DNA of 64,000 nucleotides, taken from contig CANTYJ010000027.1 in the NCBI GenBank assembly GCA_947854175.1, forward strand, positions 1-64,000. Direction: 5' to 3'. The notes beneath the pieces were generated by a model. It saw only the letters and a list, made by a program, of their open reading frames with translations. It had not been told where the DNA came from and did not search any database. Each line of letters begins with the position of its first letter. Positions within the stretch are counted from its first letter, which is position 1. This stretch comes from an uncultured Turicimonas sp. (GTDB taxonomy: Bacteria; Pseudomonadota; Gammaproteobacteria; Burkholderiales; Burkholderiaceae_F). This document shows positions 1-8,435 of this stretch, piece by piece. The position numbers and the translations under genes are program-made.

Positions 1-2
1 GT

Positions 3-716
3 AAAGCAGATATCCGGAAGAAAGTTGAACCTTTGCTGGAGCTTGTTGGTCTAACCGAACATGCGAACAAATATCCTTCGCAGCTCTCCGGCGGTCAGAA
101 ACAGAGAGTCGGCATTGCCCGTGCCCTTTCCTCGGATCCGAAGATTCTTCTTAGCGATGAAGCGACCTCCGCACTCGACCCGGAAACTACTCAGGCTACT
201 TTGCAGCTCCTCAAAAAGATTAATCAGGAACTGGGCCTAACCATCGTCATGATTACTCATGAAATGGATGTCGTTAAGCAAATTTGCCATCGAGTCGTAG
301 TGATGAATAAAGGACAAGTAATCGAAGAAGGAAGCGTTCTGGACGTTTTCCGCGATCCTAAGCATGAAGTTACGCAGGCTATGCTCGGAACCGCCTTAGC
401 TGCACGAACCATCCCTGCTTCTATGAAAGAAAAGATTCAGAAGCTCATGCGCGGCACAGACTCTAAAGGAAGACCAATGCACTTGCTGCGCTTAACCTTT
501 GTCGGATCCAATACGACGGAACCGGTTCTTTCCGCTGCTTGCCACAAATACGATCTTGACTTCAACATTCTTCTCGGCCAAGTCGACGAAGTCCAAGGCG
601 AAAGCTACGGCACGCTTACCCTGGTAATGATGGGAGAAAAAGACGATTACCAAGCCGCCGTTGAATTCATTAAAGCCAATAACGTCAAAGTCGAGGAGTT
701 AAGCGATGTCATCTAA
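3..716 (+). CDS. metN: Methionine ABC transporter ATP-binding protein MetN (5' partial)
   Basis: ATPase of the MetNIQ methionine importer on the cytoplasmic face of the inner membrane. The reading frame is open from the left window edge (first full codon at 3), so the Walker A region is missing. Visible are the ABC signature LSGGQKQR, a Walker B ending LLSDEATSALD and the H-loop MITHE. The last ~80 residues (from about 150 of the visible part) form the NIL domain, the regulatory methionine-binding domain that separates MetN from other ABC ATPases. It overlaps metI by 11 bp. Any ORF start near 33 is internal. Confidence 0.93.
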   Translation, partial: KADIRKKVEPLLELVGLTEHANKYPSQLSGGQKQRVGIARALSSDPKILLSDEATSALDPETTQATLQLLKKINQELGLTIVMITHEMDVVKQICHRVVVMNKGQVIEEGSVLDVFRDPKHEVTQAMLGTALAARTIPASMKEKIQKLMRGTDSKGRPMHLLRLTFVGSNTTEPVLSAACHKYDLDFNILLGQVDEVQGESYGTLTLVMMGEKDDYQAAVEFIKANNVKVEELSDVI

Positions 717-1359
717 TATTATTCAACTGCTGTGGGACTCCTTTCTTGAGACCATATTGATGGTCGGTATTTCCGGAGGCCTCGGAGCCGCTATCGGCAT
801 TCCTTTGGGTGTGTTTCTTTTTATCACCTCTCCCAAAGGGATCATGCCGAAACCTTTAGCCAACAGAATTATCGGCACTCTTGTAAACGCCGTTCGTTCC
901 ACCCCATTCATCATTCTTTTGGTTGCCATCATTCCATTTACCCGTTTGATTGTGGGCTCTTCCATCGGTACCGTTGCCGCTATTGTCCCCTTAACTATCG
1001 CAGCTGCTCCTTTAATTGCCCGTTTAGTTGAAACCAGCCTTCGCGAAGTGGACAAAGGTCTCATTGAGGCAGCTCAATCCATGGGTGCCTCAAACCAGCA
1101 GATCATCATGAAAGTTTTGCTTCCGGAAGCTATGCCAGGCATTCTTGCCGGCTTAACCATTGCTTTCGTAGCCCTTGTCGGCAGTTCTGCCATGGCAGGT
1201 GCCGTCGGCGGCGGCGGTCTCGGTGATATGGGCATCCGCTACGGTTATCAGCGCTTCATGCCTGATGTCATGGCAGCCGTTGTGGTTATCCTTATCATTT
1301 TCGTTCAAAGTCTTCAAAGCTTTGGAGACTGGGCGGTTCGCCGAGTTTCTCACAAATAA
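706..1359 (+). CDS. metI: Methionine ABC transporter permease MetI
   Basis: Inner-membrane permease of the MetNIQ importer, 217 aa, the usual length. It has about five hydrophobic segments and the BPD_transp_1 EAA-type loop (EAAQSMGASNQQIIMKVLLPEAMPG, residues ~120-145, given here only as landmark EAAQSMGAS) that contacts MetN. The start lies inside the end of metN (11-bp overlap), so the two are translationally coupled. No metQ lipoprotein gene follows; it must lie upstream of the window or elsewhere. Confidence 0.94.
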   Translation: MSSNIIQLLWDSFLETILMVGISGGLGAAIGIPLGVFLFITSPKGIMPKPLANRIIGTLVNAVRSTPFIILLVAIIPFTRLIVGSSIGTVAAIVPLTIAAAPLIARLVETSLREVDKGLIEAAQSMGASNQQIIMKVLLPEAMPGILAGLTIAFVALVGSSAMAGAVGGGGLGDMGIRYGYQRFMPDVMAAVVVILIIFVQSLQSFGDWAVRRVSHK

Positions 1360-1406
1360 AAAAATATGGAAGAAGAGTTCTAATTTGATGTAGAATTCCT
1401 TCTCCT

Positions 1407-1480
1407 GCGGGTGTAGCTCAATGGTAGAGCAGAAGCTTCCCAAGCTTACGACGAGGGTTCGATTCCCTTCACCCGCTCCA
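1407..1480 (+). tRNA. tRNA-Gly (anticodon CCC)
   Basis: A 74-nt cloverleaf with encoded CCA. The acceptor GCGGGTG pairs with the 3' CACCCGC. The D-arm contains TAGCTCAATGGTAGAGC, the anticodon loop is TTCCCAA (U33, anticodon CCC, A37), and the T-arm is AGGGTTCGATTCCCT. The anticodon arm matches E. coli glyU closely as I remember it. It lies 47 bp after metI with no terminator between, so it may be cotranscribed. Confidence 0.96.
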
Positions 1481-1625
1481 TTTGCTCCTTCTATCTTTTC
1501 TTGTCTCCTCTGAGATTCACGAATTTTCTTATCCAATTCAGAAACTTCTAGGTATTAAGACGCTAGAACCAAATAACTGCTCTATAGCTTGGTAGAATAA
1601 CACTCCGCGATTTAGAGATCTCACG

Positions 1626-3143
1626 ATGAATCCATGTCTTAAACTTCAAAATATTACGAAGCGGTACGGCAGTACCGTCGCTAATCGTGCAATTTCACTT
1701 GAGGTTATGCCCGGAGAAATCCTCTCAGTTTTGGGCGAAAACGGAGCCGGTAAAAGTACTTTGATGAAAATTATTTTTGGTTCCGTTATACCTGACGAGG
1801 GGGAAATTTATTTCGATGGCAAACCGGTTCATATTTCTTCTCCTGCTGATGCCAGAAAACTCGGTATCGCCATGGTCTTCCAACATTTCGTTTTGTTCGA
1901 AACATTAACGGCAAAAGAAAACATTCTGCTCGGAATGCCAAAAGACACTGACCCCGTCAAACTTGAAAAAGAAATCGTCGATAAAAGCAAGCACTATGGC
2001 ATAGAGGTCGATCCAAATGCGATTATCAATGATTTGTCCATGGGAGAAAGGCAAAGAGTTGAAATTCTGAGAGCTCTTCTAACAAATCCAAAACTTCTAA
2101 TTCTTGATGAGCCGACTTCTGTTCTTTCTCCATTAGCCCTTAAAGCATTATTTAAAACTCTTCGGCAGTTGTCCTCAGAAGGCGTTTCTATTATTTTCAT
2201 TACTCATAAACTTAATGAAATTCGGGAATTGTCTGACCATTGCACTGTCATTCGAGCCGGTGAAGTTGCAGCAAATGTAAATCCTAAAGAGATGTCTGAG
2301 CAGGAATTGGCCAAGTTAATGATTGGTAGTGATTTACCGCAGATTCTTCCCCGGCCCTTTATTAAGCCTTCTCCAGGTCTGGAGGTTGAATTAGATGGAG
2401 AGAAAATCAGCTTCAAGAGTCACTACAGTCTGCAAGGGAAAATCTCGGTTCCCAGGGGAAAGATAGTCGGTATCGCCGGTATCTCAGGAAACGGACAATC
2501 TGATCTGATGAAAGCCATCTCCGGTGAAGTACTTCTGTCCAAGCAAAGCATCCGTATCTGTGGCTCAGAAGCGGGTGACCTGAGAGTCAAACACCGCAGA
2601 GCCTTAGGCTTGAGATATGTCCCTGAAGAAAGATTGGGGGCAGCAACCGTTCCTGAGATGAATCTGGAATCTAATACGCTCCTGACAAGCAACCTTTTCT
2701 TAGCCAAAGGGTTCATGCGTAATAAGATGATCCACCGGTTTACAAATTCCGTCATCGAAAAATTTAAGGTCAAATGTTTCGGTGGCAGGGCTCCTGCAGA
2801 AAGTCTTTCAGGGGGAAACTTACAAAAATATATTGTTGGCCGTGAGCTTCTTCATAATCCCAAAGTTCTAGTATTAAATCAGCCAACCTGGGGCGTAGAC
2901 GCCGGCGCAGCAACCCTGATACGGAATGCTTTAATCAGACAAAGAAGTGGCGGAAATGCAATTTTGGTTGTTAGTGAAGAACTCGATGAGTTGTTCGAAA
3001 TTTGTGATGAATTAGTTGTTATGAGTGAAGGAAAGATTTCTCCACAAGTTAAAACCTCTGATGTCACAGTTGAAGAAATAGGACGTTGGATGTCCGGTCT
3101 ATGGCCCAAAAACGAACAATCTGCTCGGGAGGCTAAACAATGA
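1626..3143 (+). CDS. BMP-type nucleoside ABC importer, double ATP-binding protein
   Basis: 505 aa with two tandem ABC domains, as in the YufO/NupA/RbsA-like ATPases of BMP-family (purine nucleoside) importers. Domain 1 is canonical: Walker A GENGAGKST, signature LSMGERQR, Walker B LLILDEPTSVL, H-loop FITHK. Domain 2 is degenerate: GISGNGQSD replaces Walker A and VLVLNQPTWGVD replaces Walker B, with signature LSGGNLQK. That asymmetry is normal for the family. First gene of a four-gene operon; it overlaps the next gene by ATGA. The nucleoside substrate is inferred from family and operon. Confidence 0.9.
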   Translation: MNPCLKLQNITKRYGSTVANRAISLEVMPGEILSVLGENGAGKSTLMKIIFGSVIPDEGEIYFDGKPVHISSPADARKLGIAMVFQHFVLFETLTAKENILLGMPKDTDPVKLEKEIVDKSKHYGIEVDPNAIINDLSMGERQRVEILRALLTNPKLLILDEPTSVLSPLALKALFKTLRQLSSEGVSIIFITHKLNEIRELSDHCTVIRAGEVAANVNPKEMSEQELAKLMIGSDLPQILPRPFIKPSPGLEVELDGEKISFKSHYSLQGKISVPRGKIVGIAGISGNGQSDLMKAISGEVLLSKQSIRICGSEAGDLRVKHRRALGLRYVPEERLGAATVPEMNLESNTLLTSNLFLAKGFMRNKMIHRFTNSVIEKFKVKCFGGRAPAESLSGGNLQKYIVGRELLHNPKVLVLNQPTWGVDAGAATLIRNALIRQRSGGNAILVVSEELDELFEICDELVVMSEGKISPQVKTSDVTVEEIGRWMSGLWPKNEQSAREAKQ

Positions 3144-4228
3144 TATTTCCTCTTGGTCTTTTTCAAAGAGAACGCCCAAATAAATTTCTTGCCTCGGCCT
3201 CTCCTTTTATCGCTGTATTTCTGACTTTATTGTTGGGAGGATTAGTCTTTGCGGTTGTAGGAAAGGATCCCTTGTATTCGCTATACGTCTTCTGCGTCGA
3301 GCCTTTGCTAACTCTTCGCGGTTGGGGAGAACTTGGTGTAAAAATGACACCATTAATTCTCTGTGCCTTAGGTCTGGTGGTTTGTTACCGGGCCAATATT
3401 TGGAATATCGGAGCAGAGGGACAACTTATAATCGGAGCTCTTTGTGGAGGCGTTGTCGCCCTTAAAGCCGGTCCCGAAGCAAGTCAGCTCTATATGATTT
3501 GGGTCATTCTTGCGGCGATGGCCGGTGGTGCACTATATGCCGGTATCGTTGCATGGCTCAAAGATAAATGCAATGCCAATGAAATTCTGGTTTCATTGAT
3601 GTTGGTTTACATTGCTGAACTCTTTCTTTCCTGGGCGGTTCAATCGCCATTAAGAGATCCTCAAGGATTGGGCTTTCCACAGAGCCCGATGTTTGAAACT
3701 GCAGCCACTCTTCCAATGATGATTCCCGGAACCCGGCTTCACTGGGGTGTGGCTCTGGTTGTAGTTTCTTTGTTTTTCATCTGGCTGATCATGTCCAAGA
3801 TGTTTATCGGGTTTCAAGTCAGAGTTTCGGGAATGGCTCCAAAAGCAGCTATATACGCCGGTTTTTCCAACCGGGCCATGATCTATTTTGCTCTACTTTT
3901 ATCCGGAGCTTTGGCGGGATTGGCCGGTGTCATTGAAGTATGTGGTCCGATTGGCCAGTTAACTCCAAAAATTTCTCCGGGATACGGTTTTGCAGCAATT
4001 ATCGTTGCTTTTGTTGCACGTCTCAAACCACTTGGGACAATCCCTGCAGCCTTTGTAATGGCACTTTTTTATCTTGGGGGAGAGCTGGCTCAGTCCAGAC
4101 TCGGAACTCCTGCAGCTCTGACGGGCGTATTCCAAGGACTCTTATTGTTCTGCATTATGGCTTGTGATTCATTAATTTTCTACCGTGTCCGTTGGTTAGG
4201 ATTCGGTTCTAAGAAGGAGGCAGCATGA
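3140..4228 (+). CDS. BMP-type nucleoside ABC importer, permease 1
   Basis: 362-aa polytopic inner-membrane protein of the BPD_transp_2 family (YufP/NupB-like). An N-terminal hydrophobic segment is followed by the landmark ANIWNIGAEGQL (residues ~85-97), typical of BMP-system permeases, and a conserved C-terminal stretch PGYGFAAIIVAFVARL. The start ATG overlaps the upstream stop (ATGA), and its own stop overlaps the next start in the same way. It should form the heteromeric channel with the following permease. Confidence 0.9.
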   Translation: MIFPLGLFQRERPNKFLASASPFIAVFLTLLLGGLVFAVVGKDPLYSLYVFCVEPLLTLRGWGELGVKMTPLILCALGLVVCYRANIWNIGAEGQLIIGALCGGVVALKAGPEASQLYMIWVILAAMAGGALYAGIVAWLKDKCNANEILVSLMLVYIAELFLSWAVQSPLRDPQGLGFPQSPMFETAATLPMMIPGTRLHWGVALVVVSLFFIWLIMSKMFIGFQVRVSGMAPKAAIYAGFSNRAMIYFALLLSGALAGLAGVIEVCGPIGQLTPKISPGYGFAAIIVAFVARLKPLGTIPAAFVMALFYLGGELAQSRLGTPAALTGVFQGLLLFCIMACDSLIFYRVRWLGFGSKKEAA

Positions 4229-5142
4229 GTGTTCTAGCTTCTGTCATCGCCACAACCATGAATGCGAGTACTCCTTTGTTGCTCGCCGCTATTGGAATTC
4301 TTGTTGCAGAACGATCCGGCGTTCTTAATCTTGGCGTGGAAGGCATCATGCTAATGGCGGCTATCTGCGCCTATATCGGTACTGTAGAAACCGGTAGTTT
4401 CGCAATAGGTTTTCTTTGTGCGATTATGGTCGGCATTCTTTTTGCTTTATTTTTTGCAATATTTGCCGTCGGGCTAAGAGCTAACCAGCAGGCTTCAGGT
4501 TTAGGTATAGCAATCTTTGGCGCTGGCCTGTCTGCTTATATCGGAATTCCTTATCAGGGTGCAGTTCTACCGGAAAGAGGAGCAGACGGGATCCCTCTTT
4601 TAGATCAAATCCCGTTTATCGGACAGGCATTTTTCAGCCAGCACTGGATTGTTTACCTCTCTTTGCTAATGGTCCCGGCTGTCTGGTACTTTCTTTTTAG
4701 AACAAGATCCGGTCTCGTTGTCCGTGCTGTAGGAGAATCTCCTTTCAGCGCAAATGCCCTCGGCTACTCCGTTCCTTTCATCCGCTGTTCTGCTTTGGCT
4801 TTCAGCGGAGCCTGTATCGGATTATCAGGCGCCTATCTTTCTTTAATCTACACTCCCTTATGGGTAGAAGGAATGGTTGCAGGCCGCGGATGGATCGCCT
4901 TGGCTCTCGTAACCTTTGGTACCTGGCGGCCGTTCAGAGTATTCCTAGGGGCCTATTTATTCGGCGGCATGACGATGATTCAGCTCAATCTACAAAGTAT
5001 GGGAGTTTCTATTCCGACTCAATTTATTTCGATGGCTCCCTATTTAGCCACCATACTCGTATTAGCATTGATGTCGCGTAACCCGACCTGGATACGTTTG
5101 AATATGCCTGCTTCTTTAGGTAAACCTTTCATTCCGCATTAA
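4225..5142 (+). CDS. BMP-type nucleoside ABC importer, permease 2
   Basis: 305-aa membrane protein, second BPD_transp_2 permease (YufQ/NupC-like), slightly shorter than its partner, as usual. The landmark RSGVLNLGVEGIMLM (residues ~30-45) corresponds to the NIGAEGQ motif of permease 1. A strong AGGAGG Shine-Dalgarno lies in the end of permease 1. 37 bp separate it from the substrate-binding lipoprotein gene. Confidence 0.9.
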   Translation: MSVLASVIATTMNASTPLLLAAIGILVAERSGVLNLGVEGIMLMAAICAYIGTVETGSFAIGFLCAIMVGILFALFFAIFAVGLRANQQASGLGIAIFGAGLSAYIGIPYQGAVLPERGADGIPLLDQIPFIGQAFFSQHWIVYLSLLMVPAVWYFLFRTRSGLVVRAVGESPFSANALGYSVPFIRCSALAFSGACIGLSGAYLSLIYTPLWVEGMVAGRGWIALALVTFGTWRPFRVFLGAYLFGGMTMIQLNLQSMGVSIPTQFISMAPYLATILVLALMSRNPTWIRLNMPASLGKPFIPH

Positions 5143-5179
5143 CTAATAAAAGACTTTGATTTTCACTTAGGAGATAACT

Positions 5180-6325
5180 GTGAGAACTTCTTTTAAATTG
5201 CTTGCCGCCACTGCGGCCTTTGCTTCAGCATTTATGCTGACTGCCTGTGATGACAAAAAAGCCTCTTCGGCAAAATCTGAGACAGGTAAGCCGGCTGCAG
5301 AAGCAAAAACAGATGCCAAAGAACCTCTTAAGGTCGGCTTTGTTTATGTAGCTCCGATTGCTGATGTTGGTTATACCAAGCAACATGATATCGGCAGACT
5401 TTATGCCATCGAGCAAGTCGGAAAAGATAAGGTCACAACTTCTTACGTCGAAAATGTACCTGAAACAGCTGATGCAGAACGTGTCATCCGGCAAATGGTC
5501 GCCGACGGCAACAAACTGATTTTTGGTACAAGCTTTGGATATATGAACTATATGCAAAAGCTGGCTAAAGAATATCCGGATGTTAAATTCGAGCACGCCA
5601 CCGGCTACAAAACAGCTCCAAACATGACCAATTACAATATCCGCTTTTATGAAGGCCGTTATCTAGCAGGTATGCTTGCAGGCGGAATGACTAAGAGCAA
5701 TATCATCGGTTATGTCGCTCCATTCCCAATTCCTGAAGTCTTACAGGGCATCAACGCCTTTACTTTAGGTGCAAAATCGGTCAATCCTAATATCCAGGTC
5801 AAAGTCATTTGGACAAACGCCTGGTACGATCCACCTAAAGACACAGACTCCGCCAAAACATTGTTAGGTCAGGGCGCTGATATTTTGACTCAACATACCA
5901 ACACTTCAGCTGTTGCAAGTGCTGCGGAAGCTGCCGGCAAGATGGTTATTCCTTACAACAGCAATATGAAGTCAGTTGCACCTAACGCACAAATTGCCGC
6001 GCTTGTATTGAACTGGGGTCCTTATTACGCTAAGAAGATCAACCAAGTCAGAGAAGGTAAATGGGACGCCAATCCCGTCTGGATGCATATGAAAGACGGC
6101 GCCATCTCCATTGAAGGTGTCAGCGATAAGGTTCCTGCTGATCTAGTCAAAAAGATGGAAGACGTCAAAGCAAAAATCAACAGCGGAGAGTTCCATCCAT
6201 TTACAGGACCTTTCAATAACAATGAAGGCAAAGAGGCTGCTAAGAAAGGACAGGTCCTTTCCGATAAAGACTTAGCAACAATGAATTATTACGTTGACGG
6301 TGTTGTCGGTAAAGTTCCAAACTAA
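5180..6325 (+). CDS. BMP family (PnrA-like) substrate-binding lipoprotein
   Basis: 381 aa. Signal peptide with lipobox (FMLTAC, Cys ~23) followed by a Lys/Ala-rich linker, then a periplasmic BMP (PF02608-type) domain beginning KVGFVYVAPIADVGYTKQHD. This is the receptor of the importer encoded just upstream; family members bind purine nucleosides, but the ligand here is not proven. The start is GTG at 5180, preceded by TTAGGAGATA. A strong intrinsic terminator follows at 6352. Confidence 0.9.
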   Translation: MRTSFKLLAATAAFASAFMLTACDDKKASSAKSETGKPAAEAKTDAKEPLKVGFVYVAPIADVGYTKQHDIGRLYAIEQVGKDKVTTSYVENVPETADAERVIRQMVADGNKLIFGTSFGYMNYMQKLAKEYPDVKFEHATGYKTAPNMTNYNIRFYEGRYLAGMLAGGMTKSNIIGYVAPFPIPEVLQGINAFTLGAKSVNPNIQVKVIWTNAWYDPPKDTDSAKTLLGQGADILTQHTNTSAVASAAEAAGKMVIPYNSNMKSVAPNAQIAALVLNWGPYYAKKINQVREGKWDANPVWMHMKDGAISIEGVSDKVPADLVKKMEDVKAKINSGEFHPFTGPFNNNEGKEAAKKGQVLSDKDLATMNYYVDGVVGKVPN

Positions 6326-6351
6326 TCTACCCAACTAAAACACGTAGTTAT

Positions 6352-6383
6352 CCGGCTGTCAATGCACAGCCGGTTTCTTTTTT
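6352..6383 (+). terminator. Intrinsic terminator of the nucleoside importer operon
   Basis: Perfect 8-bp stem CCGGCTGT/ACAGCCGG with a 6-nt loop, then TTTCTTTTTT. Confidence 0.9.
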
Positions 6384-6464
6384 GAGTACTCGGAACCAAG
6401 GAAGATAACCGCTTGATTCTTATTTCAATTACAATCTCGCCATCAATAAGATGGAAGTAAAACG

Positions 6465-7184
6465 ATGTCCAAAGAACTCTCTCCGGAAGAGCTCGAAGAG
6501 CTTAAACATAAACACATACGCAGTTTTAGTACAAGAAAAGGAAGAATTAGCAAAGCTCAAGAACGAGCAATTGTTGAACTTTTTCCAAAGTACGAACTGA
6601 AATACGATCCTTCAAAAAAAATTGATAAAGAAATCATTTTTGCAAATAGTAACCCGCTGGTTTTTGAAATCGGCTGCGGTATGGGAGAAACTACGGTTGC
6701 CATTGCTGAGGCTCATCCGGATGTTAATTTCATAGGTTGCGAGATCTTTCCTTCCGGCATCGGTGCCATCTCTTTGTTGCTTGAACAAAAAAATATCAAA
6801 AATGTCAAAATCTTCAGGCATGATGCCGTTGAGGTTGTAAAAGACATGCTCCCCGACAATTATCTGGACGGTGTCCATATTTTCTTTCCGGACCCTTGGA
6901 GAAAAGCCCGCCATCATAAGCGTCGTCTTGTTTCCACGCCCTTCATTGATCAGTTAGCTCCGAAGTTAAAAACAGGTGCCTATTTGCATTGTGCAACTGA
7001 CTGGGAGAATTATGCTGAGCAAATGATGGAAGTGCTCTCGGGATGCACTGTGCTCGAAAATAAATATGAAGCTTTCTCTCCCGAACCCGCCAACCCGATA
7101 ACCCGTAGACCCGTTACTAAGTTTAATGAGCGCGGCAATCGTCTGGGACATGGATGTTGGGATTTGGTTTTCCTAAAAAAATAA
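6465..7184 (+). CDS. trmB: tRNA (guanine-N7-)-methyltransferase TrmB
   Basis: 239-aa SAM-dependent methyltransferase that makes m7G46 in the tRNA variable loop. The SAM site is FEIGCGMGE (residues ~66-74) and the family-specific catalytic/tRNA-binding segment is FFPDPWRKARHHKRR (~141-155). A basic N-terminal extension (~60 aa) matches proteobacterial TrmB. It appears monocistronic between two terminators. Confidence 0.96.
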   Translation: MSKELSPEELEELKHKHIRSFSTRKGRISKAQERAIVELFPKYELKYDPSKKIDKEIIFANSNPLVFEIGCGMGETTVAIAEAHPDVNFIGCEIFPSGIGAISLLLEQKNIKNVKIFRHDAVEVVKDMLPDNYLDGVHIFFPDPWRKARHHKRRLVSTPFIDQLAPKLKTGAYLHCATDWENYAEQMMEVLSGCTVLENKYEAFSPEPANPITRRPVTKFNERGNRLGHGCWDLVFLKK

Positions 7185-7196
7185 TCCCGTTAGATT

Positions 7197-7224
7197 AAAC
7201 GCCGGCACTAAGACCGGCGTTTTT
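7197..7224. terminator. Bidirectional terminator between trmB and uppP
   Basis: AAACGCCGG/CCGGCGTTT stem with an 8-nt loop. T-runs on both strands serve the convergent trmB and the long minus-strand run ending in uppP. Confidence 0.88.
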
Positions 7225-7252
7225 CACAGAATAGTCTTTTACTTTACTCGAT

Positions 7253-8080
7253 TTACCATTGAACCAGGCCTGTCATCCAAGTAACCAGAATTACACCGCC
7301 GAAGAAAATACGGTACCAGCCGAACGCTGAAAAATCGTGTTTAGAGACGTAGTGTAGTAACCACTTAACAACCACAAGCGCTGAGAAGAAAGAGACAATA
7401 AAGCCAACGCTGATCTCCGGAAGACTATCGGCTGAGAGAATATCTCTTGAAGACCATAATTCGTAAACGGTCGCTCCAAAAATAGTAGGGATGGCTAAAA
7501 AGAAAGAAAACTCGGTAGCGGCTGTCCGAGAAAGGCCGATAACTAGACCCCCGATGATAGTTGCTCCGGAACGGCTTGTACCAGGAATCATTGCAATACA
7601 TTGAAGAAATCCAATCTTTAAGGCATCTTTCCAGCTCATGTCGTCCATGGTCATAACACGAGGACGATATGATTTTTTATCCTGATAATGCTCAACCCAT
7701 AAAATAATAATACCGCCAATGACTAGAGCCGTTGCTACAGCAACCGGATTGAAAAGCCATTCTTTAATGTATTTAGCAACTAAAACTCCGATAATAGCGG
7801 CCGGTAAAAAAGCAATAATGGTGTTCCACGCCAATTTCTGCTGTGTCGGATCACTAAACAAGCCTTTGCAAATTTGAATGATTCTTTCCCGATAGAACCA
7901 GCAAACAGCGACTATGGCGCCCGCTTGAATGGCAATATAAAAGGTATCGGCTTTAGCTCCTGTGTAATCCAGTAAGGAACCTGCCACAATCAAGTGCCCT
8001 GTCGACGAAACGGGCAAAAACTCTGTAAGTCCTTCTACAATGCCAAGAATTACAGCTTTTATATAAACTAACCAATCCAT
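7253..8080 (-). CDS. uppP: Undecaprenyl-diphosphatase UppP (BacA)
   Basis: 275-aa integral membrane phosphatase that recycles undecaprenyl pyrophosphate to the carrier lipid for peptidoglycan and other envelope polymers. Both active-site motifs are present: EGLTEFLPVSSTGH (residues ~16-29) and PGTSRSGATI (~170-179). Length is typical. Last gene of the minus-strand run; 4 bp from the small membrane protein gene. Confidence 0.96.
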   Translation of the reverse strand: MDWLVYIKAVILGIVEGLTEFLPVSSTGHLIVAGSLLDYTGAKADTFYIAIQAGAIVAVCWFYRERIIQICKGLFSDPTQQKLAWNTIIAFLPAAIIGVLVAKYIKEWLFNPVAVATALVIGGIIILWVEHYQDKKSYRPRVMTMDDMSWKDALKIGFLQCIAMIPGTSRSGATIIGGLVIGLSRTAATEFSFFLAIPTIFGATVYELWSSRDILSADSLPEISVGFIVSFFSALVVVKWLLHYVSKHDFSAFGWYRIFFGGVILVTWMTGLVQW

Positions 8081-8084
8081 AACG

Positions 8085-8435
8085 TTACTTGCTTACAAAA
8101 AATTTTTTAAAAACCGGGACCAACTCTTTTTGTTGTTCCGGTGTTAATTTGTTTATTACTTCGTCACTCTGACGATTGCAAAAAACTTTTTCTTTATTTG
8201 AACCGATACCACAACGATAAAATTCAAATAAAGCCATTGAATTTATAAGTGGATGCTCACCTCCAATTTTTTCCTTCACCTCATTAACAAAAGGGACAAA
8301 AGTAGCTTTGTCATTAGCAATAACTTCTGCCTCTTTTTTAGAATCAGTATCTATTTTCAGGAAGGTAGCAATTGCAATTAAAATAATAAAAACCGCTGCG
8401 ACCCAAGGTCCACGGTTGCGGGAAACTATCAGCAT
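8085..8435 (-). CDS. Small single-pass membrane protein, unknown function
   Basis: 116 aa. One N-terminal transmembrane segment (residues ~11-27, WVAAVFIILIAIATFL) after a short basic stretch, then a charged domain probably outside the cytoplasm containing two Cys (in FYRCG and FCNRQ). I recognise no family. Its ATG overlaps the end of mnmC by 7 bp and uppP follows after 4 bp, so it is translationally coupled in this operon. Confidence 0.75.
   Translation of the reverse strand: MLIVSRNRGPWVAAVFIILIAIATFLKIDTDSKKEAEVIANDKATFVPFVNEVKEKIGGEHPLINSMALFEFYRCGIGSNKEKVFCNRQSDEVINKLTPEQQKELVPVFKKFFVSK

Noticed and set aside
1153-1536. 127-codon minus-strand frame across metI and the tRNA
   Set aside because: Contains the well-known translated antisense of a tRNA (GNRTLVVSLGS...) and overlaps metI; an artefact.
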